Source: Diplolepis rosae (lineage: Eukaryota; Arthropoda; Insecta; Hymenoptera; Diplolepididae). From it: 64,000 nt of DNA. Each line of letters starts with the position of its first letter. Position 1 is the first letter of the stretch. The translations under genes were made by a program, and so were the position numbers. The stretch spans positions 3,906,001 to 3,970,000 of the forward strand of contig JAPYXD010000753.1 of assembly GCA_030998225.1 (NCBI GenBank), given 5' to 3'. Under the pieces are notes generated by a model, which saw nothing but the letters and a program-made list of their open reading frames with translations, did no database searches and was not told the DNA's origin. Of the stretch, positions 1 through 13,000 are shown piece after piece.

Positions 1-175
1 CTAATTGTAAATTATTGAACACTATTCTAGTTCAAAGCCCAGTAATTCAACATTCACAAATTAAAATTTAATTCAAAAGTAAAATTTGTATTTCTGATTA
101 TTTGTACCAGCAGTAGAAATTATTTAAAAATTTTATATAAATATGATATGTAGAGCTATGTATTAAGTGTATCAC

Positions 176-184
176 ATGACATCG
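176..184 (+). CDS. Candidate first coding exon of SNRNP35 (3 codons)
   Basis: The exon at 699 opens in phase 0 directly after an in-frame TAG and holds no usable Met, so the start codon must lie on an upstream exon. ATG ACA TCG followed by GTAATT is a phase-0 exon end and would give Met-Thr-Ser joined to Asp-Ala-Leu. It is the best candidate I see in 1-698, but nothing else supports it. The true first exon could lie left of the window. Confidence 0.3.
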
Positions 185-365
185 GTAATTTCAATTATAG
201 TGTGCATGACTGTTAAAAAAATATAACTACAATTGATTTTCTGTGCCAGACATTCGTAAATTGTTGATTACAGAATATCGATTTTAGTAATAAGTTCTTG
301 AGTAAATAATTTTACATACTGTAATTGCAATAATCGACTTTACGTGACCGACTTAATGAATACCC

Positions 366-643
366 TTAAAGCCATGGATGAACCAGACCACGTGACAAAA
401 TACCTGTAAAAGTTCATGTAAGATAACTTTTTTATCCTAAAAAATATCTTCCTGAAAATTTGGAAAATACAACAGATGACGATAAAGATCGTCTGTCAAA
501 AAGAAGTTAACAGGCGATCTCTATTGTCTTCTATTGTACTTTCCAAATTTTCAGGAAGATATTTTGTGAAATAAAAAAGTTATCTTACATGATCGAATTA
601 ATGTATAATTTAGTCACGTGGTCTTATTGATCCATGGCCTTAA
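366..643. mobile_element. Fold-back MITE with TTAA ends (family C)
   Basis: Left arm (about 366-467) and right arm (about 541-643) are reverse complements. Both ends carry a CCATGG word and the word CACGTGAC or GTCACGTG, and both are bounded by TTAA. There is no coding capacity. TTAA target duplications are the hallmark of piggyBac-type elements, so a non-autonomous relative is inferred. A diverged copy lies at 45270-45600. It sits in the inferred first intron of SNRNP35. Confidence 0.7.
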
Positions 644-698
644 TAGAATTTTTAACTATAATATGAAAATTCGAATATATATTTTGTTCTATTTTTAG

Positions 699-1603
699 GA
701 TGCATTAAGAGACTGGAGCCCTTATACAACAAGTAGGTACGATCCATTGAAAGCTGGAAGTATAGATGGCACAGATACAGAACCTCATGACAAAGCCATT
801 ACACGTGCAATCGAAGCACACTATGAACCACCGCATGGATTGAAGTCTAAACCAGAGAGGACCGTTTTTGTCGCAAGATTTGGTCCTCAAATATGCAAAG
901 ACGATTTAATAGATGTACGATTTACTCTAGTTACTAAATAAGTAATTTGAGTACATAATATTTTCTAGTAGTTCTGTCTTCAGTAGTTCTAATAAGTTTT
1001 CCTTTTTAGCATTTCGATAGATGTGGGAAGGTCTTATCCGCTACAGTTACAAGAGACATTGTAACTGGGATATCGCAATGCTACGGCTTTGTTGAAATGG
1101 AAACCGAGGACGATGCGAGAAAGGCTGTACGACGTTTGCACGGTTCTTCTTTAAAAGGCCATGTAATTTTTGTTGACTTTGAGTTTGGTCGATCGATGCA
1201 AGGCTGGAAACCCAGAAGGCTAGGTCAGTTCTATTTATACTAAAAAAAAGATTGTGGCGAGAAAGAGTTAAAAATAGAAAACTCAGTTGATTCATTGTCC
1301 CTAGATTTAGAAATTCAAAAAAATCTCAGTAGTGCTAAAAAATTTAAATATCTTTTCTAAACTTTAAATAATGTTTACTTTCCTTTTTCGAATCTGTACT
1401 CATTATTTAAAATTAGTAAACTGAGTAAAAATCTACAATTTTTCAAATATACATTCAAGCAAATCACATTCCGGTAACTTAGTTTTATAATTTCAGGTGG
1501 AGGTTTTGGTGGTAAGAAAGAATCTGGTCAACTGAGATTTGGTGGGAAGGACAGACCTTTTAAAAAACCAATTATCACCGATCCGAATGTGTATTTTTCT
1601 TGA
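699..1603 (+). CDS. SNRNP35: U11/U12 small nuclear ribonucleoprotein 35 kDa protein, 3' part
   Basis: Three exons: 699-914, 1010-1223 and 1497-1603. Phases 0/0/1 join cleanly at GT-AG borders, giving 178 residues without the missing first exon. The N-terminal [13 protein letters not shown] block and the C-terminal [19 protein letters not shown] block match the conserved blocks of the human U11/U12 35K protein. Between them lies one RRM, with an RNP2-like TVFVAR in the first exon and an RNP1-like CYGFVEME in the second. This protein belongs to the U11 part of the minor-spliceosome di-snRNP and acts in the nucleus on U12-type introns. The charged Arg-rich tail of the vertebrate protein is absent: the frame stops soon after PFKKP, giving a compact form. 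The identity rests on several colinear motifs. Only the start exon is uncertain. Confidence 0.93.
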
Positions 1604-1716
1604 GAAATGTTTCTCCAAGTTAGTGAGTTCCGTACTTTGATGGAAAAGTAAATATAGATTGCAAATATGTTGCTGACTGACTCTACGTTCTTGTAATTAT
1701 CTATATAGAGTTTCTA

Positions 1717-1722
1717 AATAAA
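1717..1722 (+). terminator. Polyadenylation signal of SNRNP35
   Basis: AATAAA lies 113 bases after the SNRNP35 stop codon, with T-rich sequence following it. It is the first canonical signal downstream of the gene. Confidence 0.6.
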
Positions 1723-1739
1723 TCTTTTTATATTCATAG

Positions 1740-2900
1740 ATTGAAACACTTTCTACAGTTTCTTTCCTGCTTCAAAACAATCTTAATTTAGTTTTTTAAC
1801 ACAGAAAAAATCGTCATGCACTAACTGAAGAGAACAATTGCACGAGATTATAAACGAAGCTGATCCGCTAGACGAGCTTTGCGCTACCGATTACAGAAGT
1901 CACGACTTTATACCCGAGCGTCGCGACGCCCTCTCCCGACGTCGCTCCCACCATATATGGAGGCGCAGCCGGTCGTGATATTGCGCGCGCTGACTTAAGA
2001 CAATCCTCCAGAACGTCAAGCTCGAAACGATTTTAGGAATTTCAAAATTGAGTAATAACATCTGAACTTCAAAATTGAATAACAGCATCTGAACTTCAAA
2101 ATTAAATACTTTCTACAATCAATATACTCCATAATAAGTATAATTTAATGACATTCTCGAATCAGACATTTTTTTTCAACAATCAGCATCTTTAACAAAA
2201 TTAACCCTTTTGTACAAAGTTAGAATTAAATCTGGGAATCAATTGTTGATTTATTTTTGGGATTTGTTATTTCTCGCCTTCCAGAAAGGTTGCAGCGTCC
2301 TAGTTTCTTCATCGTATCTCTTGCTTCAGTATCTGTGTCATCCGCAGTTGCGTAACTTCCACAGAGAAAATGTTATCGACATAAGAAATGTATCATTAAA
2401 GTTATAATATTCTTTACCTACTATAAATTTAAATTTCTAAATAAATATTAATTTGTTTTCAGGGCTAAAGAATTTTTTGTAAGGAAACTCATTCTATTCA
2501 AAACTGATACTGAAAATACATACTGGACCGAAAAAATGATGAAAAAGATAGCCAGATGAAAGTTTATCCAACAAAAGCAAAATCTTCAGTGGAGAAGAGA
2601 GTGGTTACAAATAACTAAGGATCTGGAACCGCCTACTCGATTTCTGGAGAAGAGAACTAATTAGGCCGGAGCTGGGCTTTAGAACCGTGCAGCGGGTGGC
2701 TCTGGAGTACAGTTTCGGCTGATCATAATAATCGGAATACAGGAAGGGGATGGGAAGAAGTGATTCCTGAGCGAAAAAACTTGACTGACAAAAATAGTAG
2801 TCAGGATGGTATCACGCCTGCGCCCTGGCTTTTAGAATAGAGTCTCGAGTCCACAATCCTATTAATAGGTCCCCGAAAGGAAAGACGAGGTGGATGCGGA
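1740..2900. other. Intergenic interval; GC-richer patch at 1860-2000
   Basis: I see no gene here. The 1860-2000 stretch is clearly richer in G and C and in CpG than its surroundings. It contains GTCGCGAC-like and GCGCGC words and may be a promoter region. From 2461 to 2900 there are short coding-like fragments broken by stops that I cannot assign; they may be an eroded element. Confidence 0.4.
1951..1960. promoter_or_regulatory. Perfect CArG-box sequence
   Basis: CCATATATGG fits the CC(A/T)6GG consensus for SRF-type MADS-box factors. It lies in the GC-richer patch upstream of the muscle gene troponin T. The match is exact but short, and a function is inferred only from position. Confidence 0.3.
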
Positions 2901-2940
2901 GTAGGTGGAGGATGATATCGAAGTCTTGGTTCTGCCCAGG

Positions 2941-3097
2941 GCGAAGAAGTCGATCTTCAGAGTCGCACTAGCTGTCGCGCGGACTCCACATTCCACCAGA
3001 GAAGCTTACGCGTTAGTGTCTAAGCAGCCTCTCACTCGGCTAAGGCCCGAGACATCCCATTAAAATTTATTAGATTCGTTCACCCTTTTCCAAAAGT
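2941..3097 (+). other. Candidate untranslated first exon of troponin T
   Basis: The coding start exon of troponin T has its own acceptor at 4041, so an upstream non-coding exon must exist. The GC-richer stretch ending AAAAGT before GTAAGTG (donor at 3098) is the strongest donor I see in the preceding kilobase. The 5' end of this exon cannot be read from sequence. From 3098 to 4041 I see no gene; that stretch would be the first intron. Confidence 0.3.
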
Positions 3098-4041
3098 GTA
3101 AGTGTCTCCGATTATTTGTGTGTGATTGCGACCGATTCGTTCTCCAGATCAGTGGACACCAAGTGTAATTTAGCTGAATTGTGGAAGTGAAGATGTGAAT
3201 TCTACCTGTTGTGCTTTTCCTTCATGACTCATCATTCCAGTGCAGAAGCTAATGATTCATAATCAACTGATGCTTTTTTATCAGATGATGAATCTTTTAT
3301 AGAACAAGTTATCAACTTCAGAGCTCAAGATATTCCTGATAGTCTCGAAACAGCATCAGAAAAAGGATAAAAAGGTTTTTTCAATCTCATTGCCAAAATC
3401 TAATAGATCGAGCTTCATGAAAGCTTTTGCTGCTCGTTCCCAGTATTCATTAAAGCCTTTTAGTGCGGGGAAAAAGTTCTAAATCGGATTACTTTCAAAT
3501 TCCTCAGAGACTAGGGTAGAGTCCCTTATGCTCCGGGTTTATTTGGCATTCCCTTTCTCGCTTTTCTTTAACGAGGACTCAGGGACGTAGCGACGAAACG
3601 AATTGAAACGAAGCGCTAGGATAGAATCGGCCGGGTCTAAAATTAGGGATATGGAAGCATGAAGAGTGAGAAGGGGTCGGCTCCTTATAGAGCTTGAAGC
3701 GTTCAGCTTTCAGCCAGAGTTAGCAAACTGTTTCTCTGCTCGGATATCAGGTTACCTTACGCTGATCGAGTTTCTTTATTTCCTTCCCTCCTGGATTTTA
3801 GGTTCGTTGATGAGGTTTTCAAGATTTTGCCAATTTTTTAGAAGTTGAGGTTTGCCTGATGATGATTGATGCTAGGGTGTCCTGAATCAAGGAGAGAAAC
3901 CTTGTGTGGAAATTAAATGATCTAACCCTGGAGTAAAGCTCTTCTTGATTCAAATTCCTTCGATTTTGGGGAATGAATCGGATCGTTTTTCAGAATTTAA
4001 TCATTTCATTTGGTACAATTGTGTAATCTTCTGTGTTTTAG

Positions 4042-7000
4042 AACCTAAATAACTTCAAACATGTCTGACGACGAGGAACAATACTCGTGAGTATAATGTT
4101 TAATTTTAAAAGAACTCTAGTTTTGAACTCTTTTGGTAACTTTTGCTGATGGCGATTTTTCTCGCAAAATACAAAACTAGAAGTTTTCAATAGGAAAATG
4201 TACTTTATTAGTTGATAAATAAAAAGTTATATTAAAGCAAACAAAATTTCTTGGAAATAAAATATTACCATTCAAATCCTCTGAAGAATCTAGAACCAGA
4301 TTTTTAGATTTATAGAACTCTAATTTTCAACTCTTTTGGAAACTTTTACTGATGGCGATTTTTATCGCAAAATACAAAACTAGAAGTTTTCAATAGAAAA
4401 ATGTACTTTAGTACATTTAGTTATATTAAAGCAAACAAAATTTCTTGGAAATAAAATATTACTATTCAAATATTCTGAAAAATCTAGAACAAGATTTTTA
4501 GATTAGTAGAACTATAGTTTTGAACTCTTTTAGAAACTTTTACTGATGGCGATTTTTCTCTCAAAATACAAAACTAGAAGTTTTCAATAAAAAAAATGTA
4601 CTTTAGTACATTTACTTATATTAAAGCAAACAAAATTTCTTGAAAATAAAATATTACTATTCAAATATTCTGAAAAATCTAGAAACAGATTTTTAGATTA
4701 GTAGAACTCTTGTTTTGAACTCTTTTGGAAACTTTTACTGATGGCGATTTTTCTCTCAAAATACAAAACTAGAAGTTTTCAATAAAAAAAATGTACTTTA
4801 GTACATTTAGTTATATTAAAGCAAACAAAATTTCTTGAAAATAAAATATTACTATTCAAATATTCTGAAAAATCTAGAACCAAATTTTTAGATTAGTAGA
4901 TTTCTAGTTTTGAACTCTTTTGGAAACTTTTACTGATGTTGATTTTTCTTGCAAAATACAAAACATGAAGTTTTCAATAGAAAAATGTACTTTCTTAGTT
5001 GATAAATAAAAAGTTGTATTAAAGCAAACAAAATTTCTTGAAAATAAAATATTACTATTCAAATATTCTGAAAAATCTAGAACCAAATTTTTAGATTAGT
5101 AGATTTCTAGTTTTGAACTCTTTTGGAAACTTTTACTGATGTTGATTTTTCTTGCAAAATACAAAACATGAAGTTTTCAATAGAAAAATGTACTTTCTTA
5201 GTTGATAAATAAAAAGTTATATTAAAGCAAACAAAATTTCTTGAAAATAAAATATTACTATTCAAATATTATGAACAATCTAGAACCAGATTTTTAGGTC
5301 TGCTTCGATTTCTGCAAAACCTAGAATTTTCTGCTCTTCTTTTCGTAAGGATTCAAATAACTAATGAAGAAATGTCCATAAAAGATCGAATAAAGGTATT
5401 GAAAGAATCCCGAAAATCATCCTTATTTTATGTTTTTGTTTTAATTATTATCTCCCTACAATCAATCCGTGTTAATGTTCTGATTGTTGAATGTTTATCC
5501 AAATTTGAAATTTGTTAAAGTTTGCAAAGCTCCATATTTTTGATATCCCTTGAACGGTGTCGTACCTTTTAAAGCGTGATTTGTAATTACTCTCGTTAGA
5601 AATATTGTACTCCCCTTTTTCTTGAATGTAATTTCAGTAAATGTAATTGTAAATGAAGCATGTTTAAAAAATGACTAAAAATTTTTATGTTCCTTTCTGT
5701 TTACAGCAGCGAGGAGGAGGTCGAAGAAGTGTAAGTGTTTCCTAAATATAACTGTCCGCTATCCTAAGAAATTTAACTAGAAATCTAGACTAAAAATAGT
5801 TTTAATGAATTTATATTATTAAAACTATTTCCTTTCTATGAAACATCATTGGATCAGATTTCGTCAGATTGACCCCGTTTAGATGAGCCATTGGAAGGCA
5901 ATAAATGAATTGGTTTTAATACTATTTCTGAATTGGGTTAATCCGACTCAATCGGATCCAATTGTTTCTTATTGGAAGAGTTGTGAAGTAAAAAATCTCT
6001 AGTTAAATGTGGGATAGAAATAACAACTTCTCGGTCATCCTAATCCTTTTTTTACATTTCTGTTTGCAGGAAGTAAGTTCCAGCCACATCCACCGAATTA
6101 AGGGCTTCAGGCCTCTCATTTCAAGAATTGTTTCTTTTCACATTTTAGTAAAAAGTAGAGTAGCGTGTTTACCTCGGCGGGTGCCAAATTTAGAAAATCT
6201 TTAGACATTTTCCATCTCCTGTTAAAACACATTTATTAGAAGATCAAAATTATTAAAAACAGTACAAAGCATCAAATATAAATTCCGAAAGGAAATCCTA
6301 AATACGCATTTTTATCATTTCTAAATTCTAGTTCAATTATTTTAGATCTCTTTTTGAACTTTAACATTCTCTGAGCGAGTTTAGCTGGAGATGGAAAAAT
6401 CAATCCTTGGCGAAATGTATTGAACTGCGTGCGTTGCAACCCCATCGCGATATCATCGGTAACGCTGAACAATTTTTGTTATCTCCTTTCTGCCTAGATT
6501 TTTTCCATCCCCTGGGAAAATTCGTTCCATTTTTCTCTGAACTCATATTTGTTCACTAAAGATATAAAAGTTCGACCTATTGACATAACTTCAAACTGAA
6601 CAATAATTTATAAAAGAGGGGAAAGAAGATTAATTATGAATGTTGAGAAACTTTGAAGAGTAGTCTCAAAAAATTATTTACTTAATAATGCTTATTTGAT
6701 ATGAAAATGTTTTTCTTTCTTTTCCTTACAAATCGCAATTTTGACCCAAATTTAAAGTGATTTTTTTTTTTTATTGAATCTGATTCATTATACTTGTTAG
6801 ATACATTAGACGTCTTTGGGACGTCTTAAGGACGTTTGTCGAGATTGGCAGGCTTTTGTTCTAACCAGCACGTCTTATCAAAAAACGTCTTTCACATAAA
6901 AAATTTCTTCATGAGAGCAAAAATTCCGACTTCAAAATTCGTGGGACGTCCTTAAGACGTCTCGAAGACGTCATAGTTTAGTCTGAAACTACGTCAGTGG

Positions 7001-10000
7001 GTCAAATTTCCTAGACAGAATAATTTTTTAATAATATAATATAACCAGTCAGCAAGAGGAGACTGGACGTCTTCCGGACGCTTTAAGACGTCCCTCAAAC
7101 AACAATTTTAGAATTTTCGCTGTTCTGAGAATATTCTATGCCTTAAAGACGTCTTTCAGTTAAAATATGTCCTCATGAGAGCAAAATTCCGACTTCAAAA
7201 TTCGTGGGACGTCCTTAAGACGTCTCGAAGACGTCATAGTTTAGTCTGAAACTACGTCAGTGGGTCAAATTTCCTAGACAGAATAATTTGTCAATAATAT
7301 AATATAACCAGTCAGCAAAAGGACACTGGACGTATTTCAGACGTTTTAAGACGTCCCGCAGACAACAATTTTAGGATTTTCACAGTTCTGAGAATATTCT
7401 ATGCCTTAAAGAAAACTTTCAGTTAAAATATGTCCTCATGAGAGTAAAAATTCCGACTTCAAAGTTCGTGGGACGTCCTTAAGACGTCTCGAAGACGTCA
7501 TAGTTTAGTCTGAAACTACGTCAGTGGGTCAAATTTCCTAGACAGAATAATTTGTCAATAATATAATATAACCAGTCAGCAAAAGGACACTGGACGTATT
7601 TCAGACGTTTTAAGACGTCCCGCAGACAACAATTTTAGGATTTTCACTGTTCTGAGAATATTCTATGCCTTAAAGACGTCTTTCAGTTAAAACCTCATGA
7701 GAGTAAAAATTCCGACTTCAAAGTTCGTGGGACGTCCTTAAGACGTCTCGAAGACGTCATAGTTTAGTCTGAGACTACGTCAGTGGGTCAAATTTCCTAG
7801 ACAGAATAATTTGTCAATAATATAATATAACCAGTCAGCAAAAGGACACTGGACGTCTTTCTGACGTTTTAAGACGTCCCTCAAACAATAATTTTAAAAT
7901 TTTTGCTGTTTTAAAAACGTCTTAAGTCTTATAGATCCACTAAACGTCTTTATAATGTCCCAAAGACGTCCGCCGTACTTTTAAGTTTAAATTATAAAAA
8001 TTCTGAGGAAACTGGAATTGATATAAAGTGATGGAATGATTTTTGGCGGAAAAAAGCACTCGCTTCTTTTTCTTTTTAACTATCGTAATCGGTCCACTTT
8101 CCCAAGCCCTGCCCATCGTTCAAGTTAAATTCTTGATTTTTTTGAATCCCAAAATTACGTAATTTCGATCAGCACACGGCCCAGCTTGTTATAACAGTAG
8201 AAGCTATCTTACAAAATGCCGGCCGGTTTAAAATTAGAGCGTGTGTTTTCTTCACAAAAATAGAGCGTCCGGATAGCGCTGTGCTTTACTTACCCGGACA
8301 TAAATTTAGTAACTCAATTCGAGGACAGCAACAAAATATTCCCGATACAAGTTAATCTCGTGACGAGTACTCAGGGGCGTCGAACATTATTTTCGTCTTT
8401 AGACAAATAAAATGAGTCAAGTATCTGAAATACTCTTAATCAGCGGAAGACAAATGTTTTTTCTTTCGTTGATCTAAAGGAATCAATAAAATTTTTTTCG
8501 ATATTAGTCACACTTGACTGATGACTGAAATAGCTCGAATCGTTCCGACGAAAGAGGCGGTTTCGTAAACAAAAAATTCTTTGGATTTATTTTCAACTGT
8601 TCTCTGCCATGGAAGCAATTTATTATCCATTCATTAAATTTAAAAATTATATAAATTTATAAAAATTATAATTATTATTCTTCCTTAGAAAATTACAAAA
8701 TAACAAATGTTCGATTTTATTCATTAATCATTATTATCAATTTCACGCTTCTCTGAAATAGAGAAGCTCGCTCCGACAAATTGATACGTTATTTTACATT
8801 TGCGGGACCGCATTCAAATATATGGAGATGAATTCTCTTTCGTGTTATCATTTCAAAATTATAGAATCTACTGATGCAAATATCGTTCATGTCTGCCACA
8901 AAGTAGGAATCATCAAACAATTTACTATACTTCGACTTATTATATCCCAACTAGAATTATCCTGACGGGTGCCCAAATGGGATTATAGCATTGGAACCCA
9001 GGAAGGTACCCATTCAGGTTACCATATAGGATCTTGGAACCCATTCCAAATTTCAAATGTTATTTTGAAATTCTTTATGGCTCCCCATCTGTATATATGG
9101 GCACCTTTTTGGGTTTCCATGGTAGAGCTCCCACTTGGCTACCCATTATCATATTTCTAGCAGGAATTATCTTCATTTTTCATCAAACAATTTACTATAC
9201 TTCGGCTTATTATATCCCAACCGGAATTATCCTGACGGGTTACCAAATGGGATTATAGCATTGGAACCCAGGAAGGAACCCATGCAGGTTCCCATGGCAG
9301 AGCTTCCACTTGGCTACCCATTATCATATTTCTAGGAGGAATTATCTTCATTTTTCATCAAACAATTTACTATATTTCGGCTTATTATATCTCAACTTGA
9401 ATTACCCTGGCGGGTTCCCAAATGGGATTATAGCATTGGAACCCAGGAAGGTTCCCATGCAGGTTCCCATACAGGATATCGGAACCCATACAAAATTTCA
9501 AATGTTTTTTTGAAATTCTTCATGGCTTCCTATATTTCTATATGGACACCTTTTTGGGTTCCCATAGCAGAGCTCCCACTTGGCTACCCATTATCATATT
9601 TCTAGCAGGAATTATCTTCATTTTTCTTCAAACAATTTACTATATTTCGGCTTATTACATTCCAACTAGAATTATCCTGACGGGTGCCCAAATGGGATTA
9701 TAGCATTGGAACCCAGGAAGGTACCCATTCAGGTTACCATATAGGATCTTGGAACCCATTCCAAATTTCAAATGTTATTTTGAAATTCTTTATGGCTCCC
9801 CATCTGTATATATGGGCACCTTTTTGGGTTTCCATGGTAGAGCTCCCACTTGGCTACCCATTATCATATTTCTAGCAGGAATTATCTTCATTTTTCATCA
9901 AACAATTTACTATACTTCGGCTTATTATATCCCAACCGGAATTATCCTGACGGGTTACCAAATGGGATTATAGCATTGGAACCCAGGAAGGAACCCATGC

Positions 10001-13000
10001 AGGTTCCCATGGCAGAGCTTCCACTTGGCTACCCATTATCATATTTCTAGGAGGAATTATCTTCATTTTTCATCAAACAATTTACTATATTTCGGCTTAT
10101 TATATCTCAACTTGAATTACCCTGGCGGGTTCCCAAATGGGATTATAGCATTGGAACCCAGGAAGGTTCCCATGCAGGTTCCCATACAGGATATCGGAAC
10201 CCATACAAAATTTCAAATGTTTTTTTGAAATTCTTCATGGCTTCCTATATTTCTATATGGACACCTTTTTGGGTTCCCATAGCAGAGCTCCCACTTGGCT
10301 ACCCATTATCATATTTCTAGCAGGAATTATCTTCATTTTTCTTCAAACAATTTACTATATTTCGGCTTATTACATTCCAACTGGAATTATCCTAACAGGT
10401 GCCCAAATGGGATTATAGCATTGGAACCCAGGAAGGTATCCATGCAGGTTCCCATATAGGATCTTGAAACCCATCCCAAATTTCAAATGCTATTTTAAAA
10501 TTTTTTATGGTTCCCCATATTTATATATGGACACCTTTTTGGGTTCCCATAGCAGAGCTCCCACTTGGCTACCCATTATCATATTTCTAGCAGGAATTAT
10601 CTTCATTTTTCTTCAAACAATTTACTATATTTCGGCTTATTATATTCCAACTGGAATTATCCTAACAGGTGCCCAAATGGGATTATAGCATTGGAACCCA
10701 GGAAGGTATCCATGCAGGTTCCCATATAGGATCTTGAAACCCATCCCAAATTTCAAATGCTATTTTAAAATTTTTTATGGTTCCCCATATTTATATATGG
10801 GCACCCTTTTGGGTTTCCATGACAGAGCTCCCACTTGGCTACCCATTATCATATTTCTAGCAGGAATTATCTTCATTTTTCATCAAACAATTTACTACAC
10901 TTCGGCTTATTATATCCCAACTGGAATTATCCTGACGGGTCCCAAATGGGATTATAGCATTGGGACCCAGGAAGGTTTCCATGCAGGTTCACATACAGGA
11001 TATCGGAACCCATACAAAATTTCAAATGTTTTTTTGAATTTTTTTATGGATCCCCATATTTATATATGGGCACCCTTTTGGGTTTCCATGGCAGAGCTAC
11101 CACTTGTCTACCCATTATCATATTTCTAGCAGGAATTATCTTCATTTTCCATCAAACAATTTACTATATTTCGGCTTATTATATCCCAACTTGAATTATC
11201 CTGACGGGTTCCCAAATGGGATTATAGCATTGGAACCCAGGAAGGTTCCCATGCAGGTTCCCATGGCAGAGCTTCCACTTGGCTACCCATTATCATATTT
11301 CTAGCAGGAATTATCTTCATTTTTCATCAAACAATTTACTATATTTCGGCTTATTATATCTCAACTTGAATTACCCTGGCGGGTTCCCAAATGGGATTAT
11401 AGCATTGGAACCCAGGAAGGTTCCCATGCAGGTTCCCATACAGGATATCGGAACCCATACAAAATTTCAAATGTTTTTTTGAAATTCTTCATGGCTTCCT
11501 ATATTTCTATATGGACACCTTTTTGGGTTCCCATAGCAGAGCTCCCACTTGGCTACCCATTATCATATTTCTAGCAGGAATTATCTTCATTTTTCTTCAA
11601 ACAATTTACTATATTTCGGCTTATTACATTCCAACTAGAATTATCCTGACGGGTGCCCAAATGGGATTATAGCATTGGAACCCAGGAAGGTACCCATTCA
11701 GGTTCCCATATAGGATCTTGGAACCCATTCCAAATTTCAAATGCTATTTTGAAATTCTTTATGGCTCCCCATCTGTATATATGGGCACCCTTTTGGGTTA
11801 CCATGGCAGAGCTTCCACTTGGCTACCCATTATCATATTTCTAGCAGGAATTATCTTCATTTTTCATCAAACAATTTACTATACTTCGGCTTATTATATC
11901 CCAACCGGAATTATCCTGACGGGTTACCAAATGGGATTATAGCATTGGAACCCAGGAAGGTTCCCATGCAGGTTCCCATACAGGATATCGGAACCCATAC
12001 AAAATTTCAAATGTTTTTTTGAAATTCTTCATGGCTTCCTATATTTCTTAATGGACACCTTTTTGGGTTTCCATGGCAGAGCTACCACTTGTCTACCCAT
12101 TATCATATTTCTAGCAGGAATTATCTTCATTTTCCATCAAACAATTTACTATATTTCGGCTTATTATATCCCAACTTGAATTATCCTGACGGGTTCCCAA
12201 ATGGGATTATAGCATTGGAACCCAGGAAGGTTCCCATGCAGGTTCCCATATAGGACATCGGAACCCATACATAATTTCAAATGCTATTTTGAAATTCTTT
12301 ATGGGTTCCTATATTTCTATATGGGCACCCTTTTGGGTTCCCATAGCAGAGCTCCCACTTGGCTACCCATTATCATATTTCTAGCAGGAATTATCTTCAT
12401 TTTACATATTTAAAGAAATGATATTTCTCTCAATCGGTATTATCAAGAAACACTCCGAATCTTTCATTAACAAGCGCTTTGTATTACAAAAAAGTGAAAA
12501 TAAAAATAGCCTTTTTCGGATTCATCGCGCATCTGTTCCTAAAAAAATATTCTCTCAAGCACAGTGCTTTCGTTCGTCTCTATTTGTTTTTGTCGAGCGA
12601 GTATATTTTTTTTTTTAATGAATTCTGATTCCTTTATCTCGTGTTAACGCCTTTATGTACACCCCCCCCCCCCCCAACCGACCGCCCCTCTATTCAAAAC
12701 CAACCCACGTTACCAGTAATTTTACTCCCCAATGATAAAAAGCCAATAACTGACTCTGGTTTTTATCTCTTTTCTATCTTTTTCTCTCTCATCACAAACT
12801 ACACATTCAAACCAAACCAAATCAAATCATCACCAACCAATCAACCAATCGACGCACGCGACGCGATTGTTTCGATATGACAAAAAAGGCAGCCGGAGAA
12901 GAAGTTCGAGTAAGTGCCCAAAATTTTTGCCTTTTGCCTCTCTGTTTGTCTATTGTCCTTGTCGGTCAGTTTGTCCGTCCGCTGAAAAAACTTTCTCATG

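Noticed and set aside
2461..2700. Eroded coding exon (RAKEFFVRKL-like frame) before troponin T
   Set aside because: Broken by stops, no splice sites in phase and no family that I can name. Left as unassigned.
8969..12022. A dozen parallel open frames of 63-131 codons
   Set aside because: They repeat with the 270/175-bp units, overlap in several frames and begin and end at array positions. They follow from periodic DNA and have no recognisable protein features.
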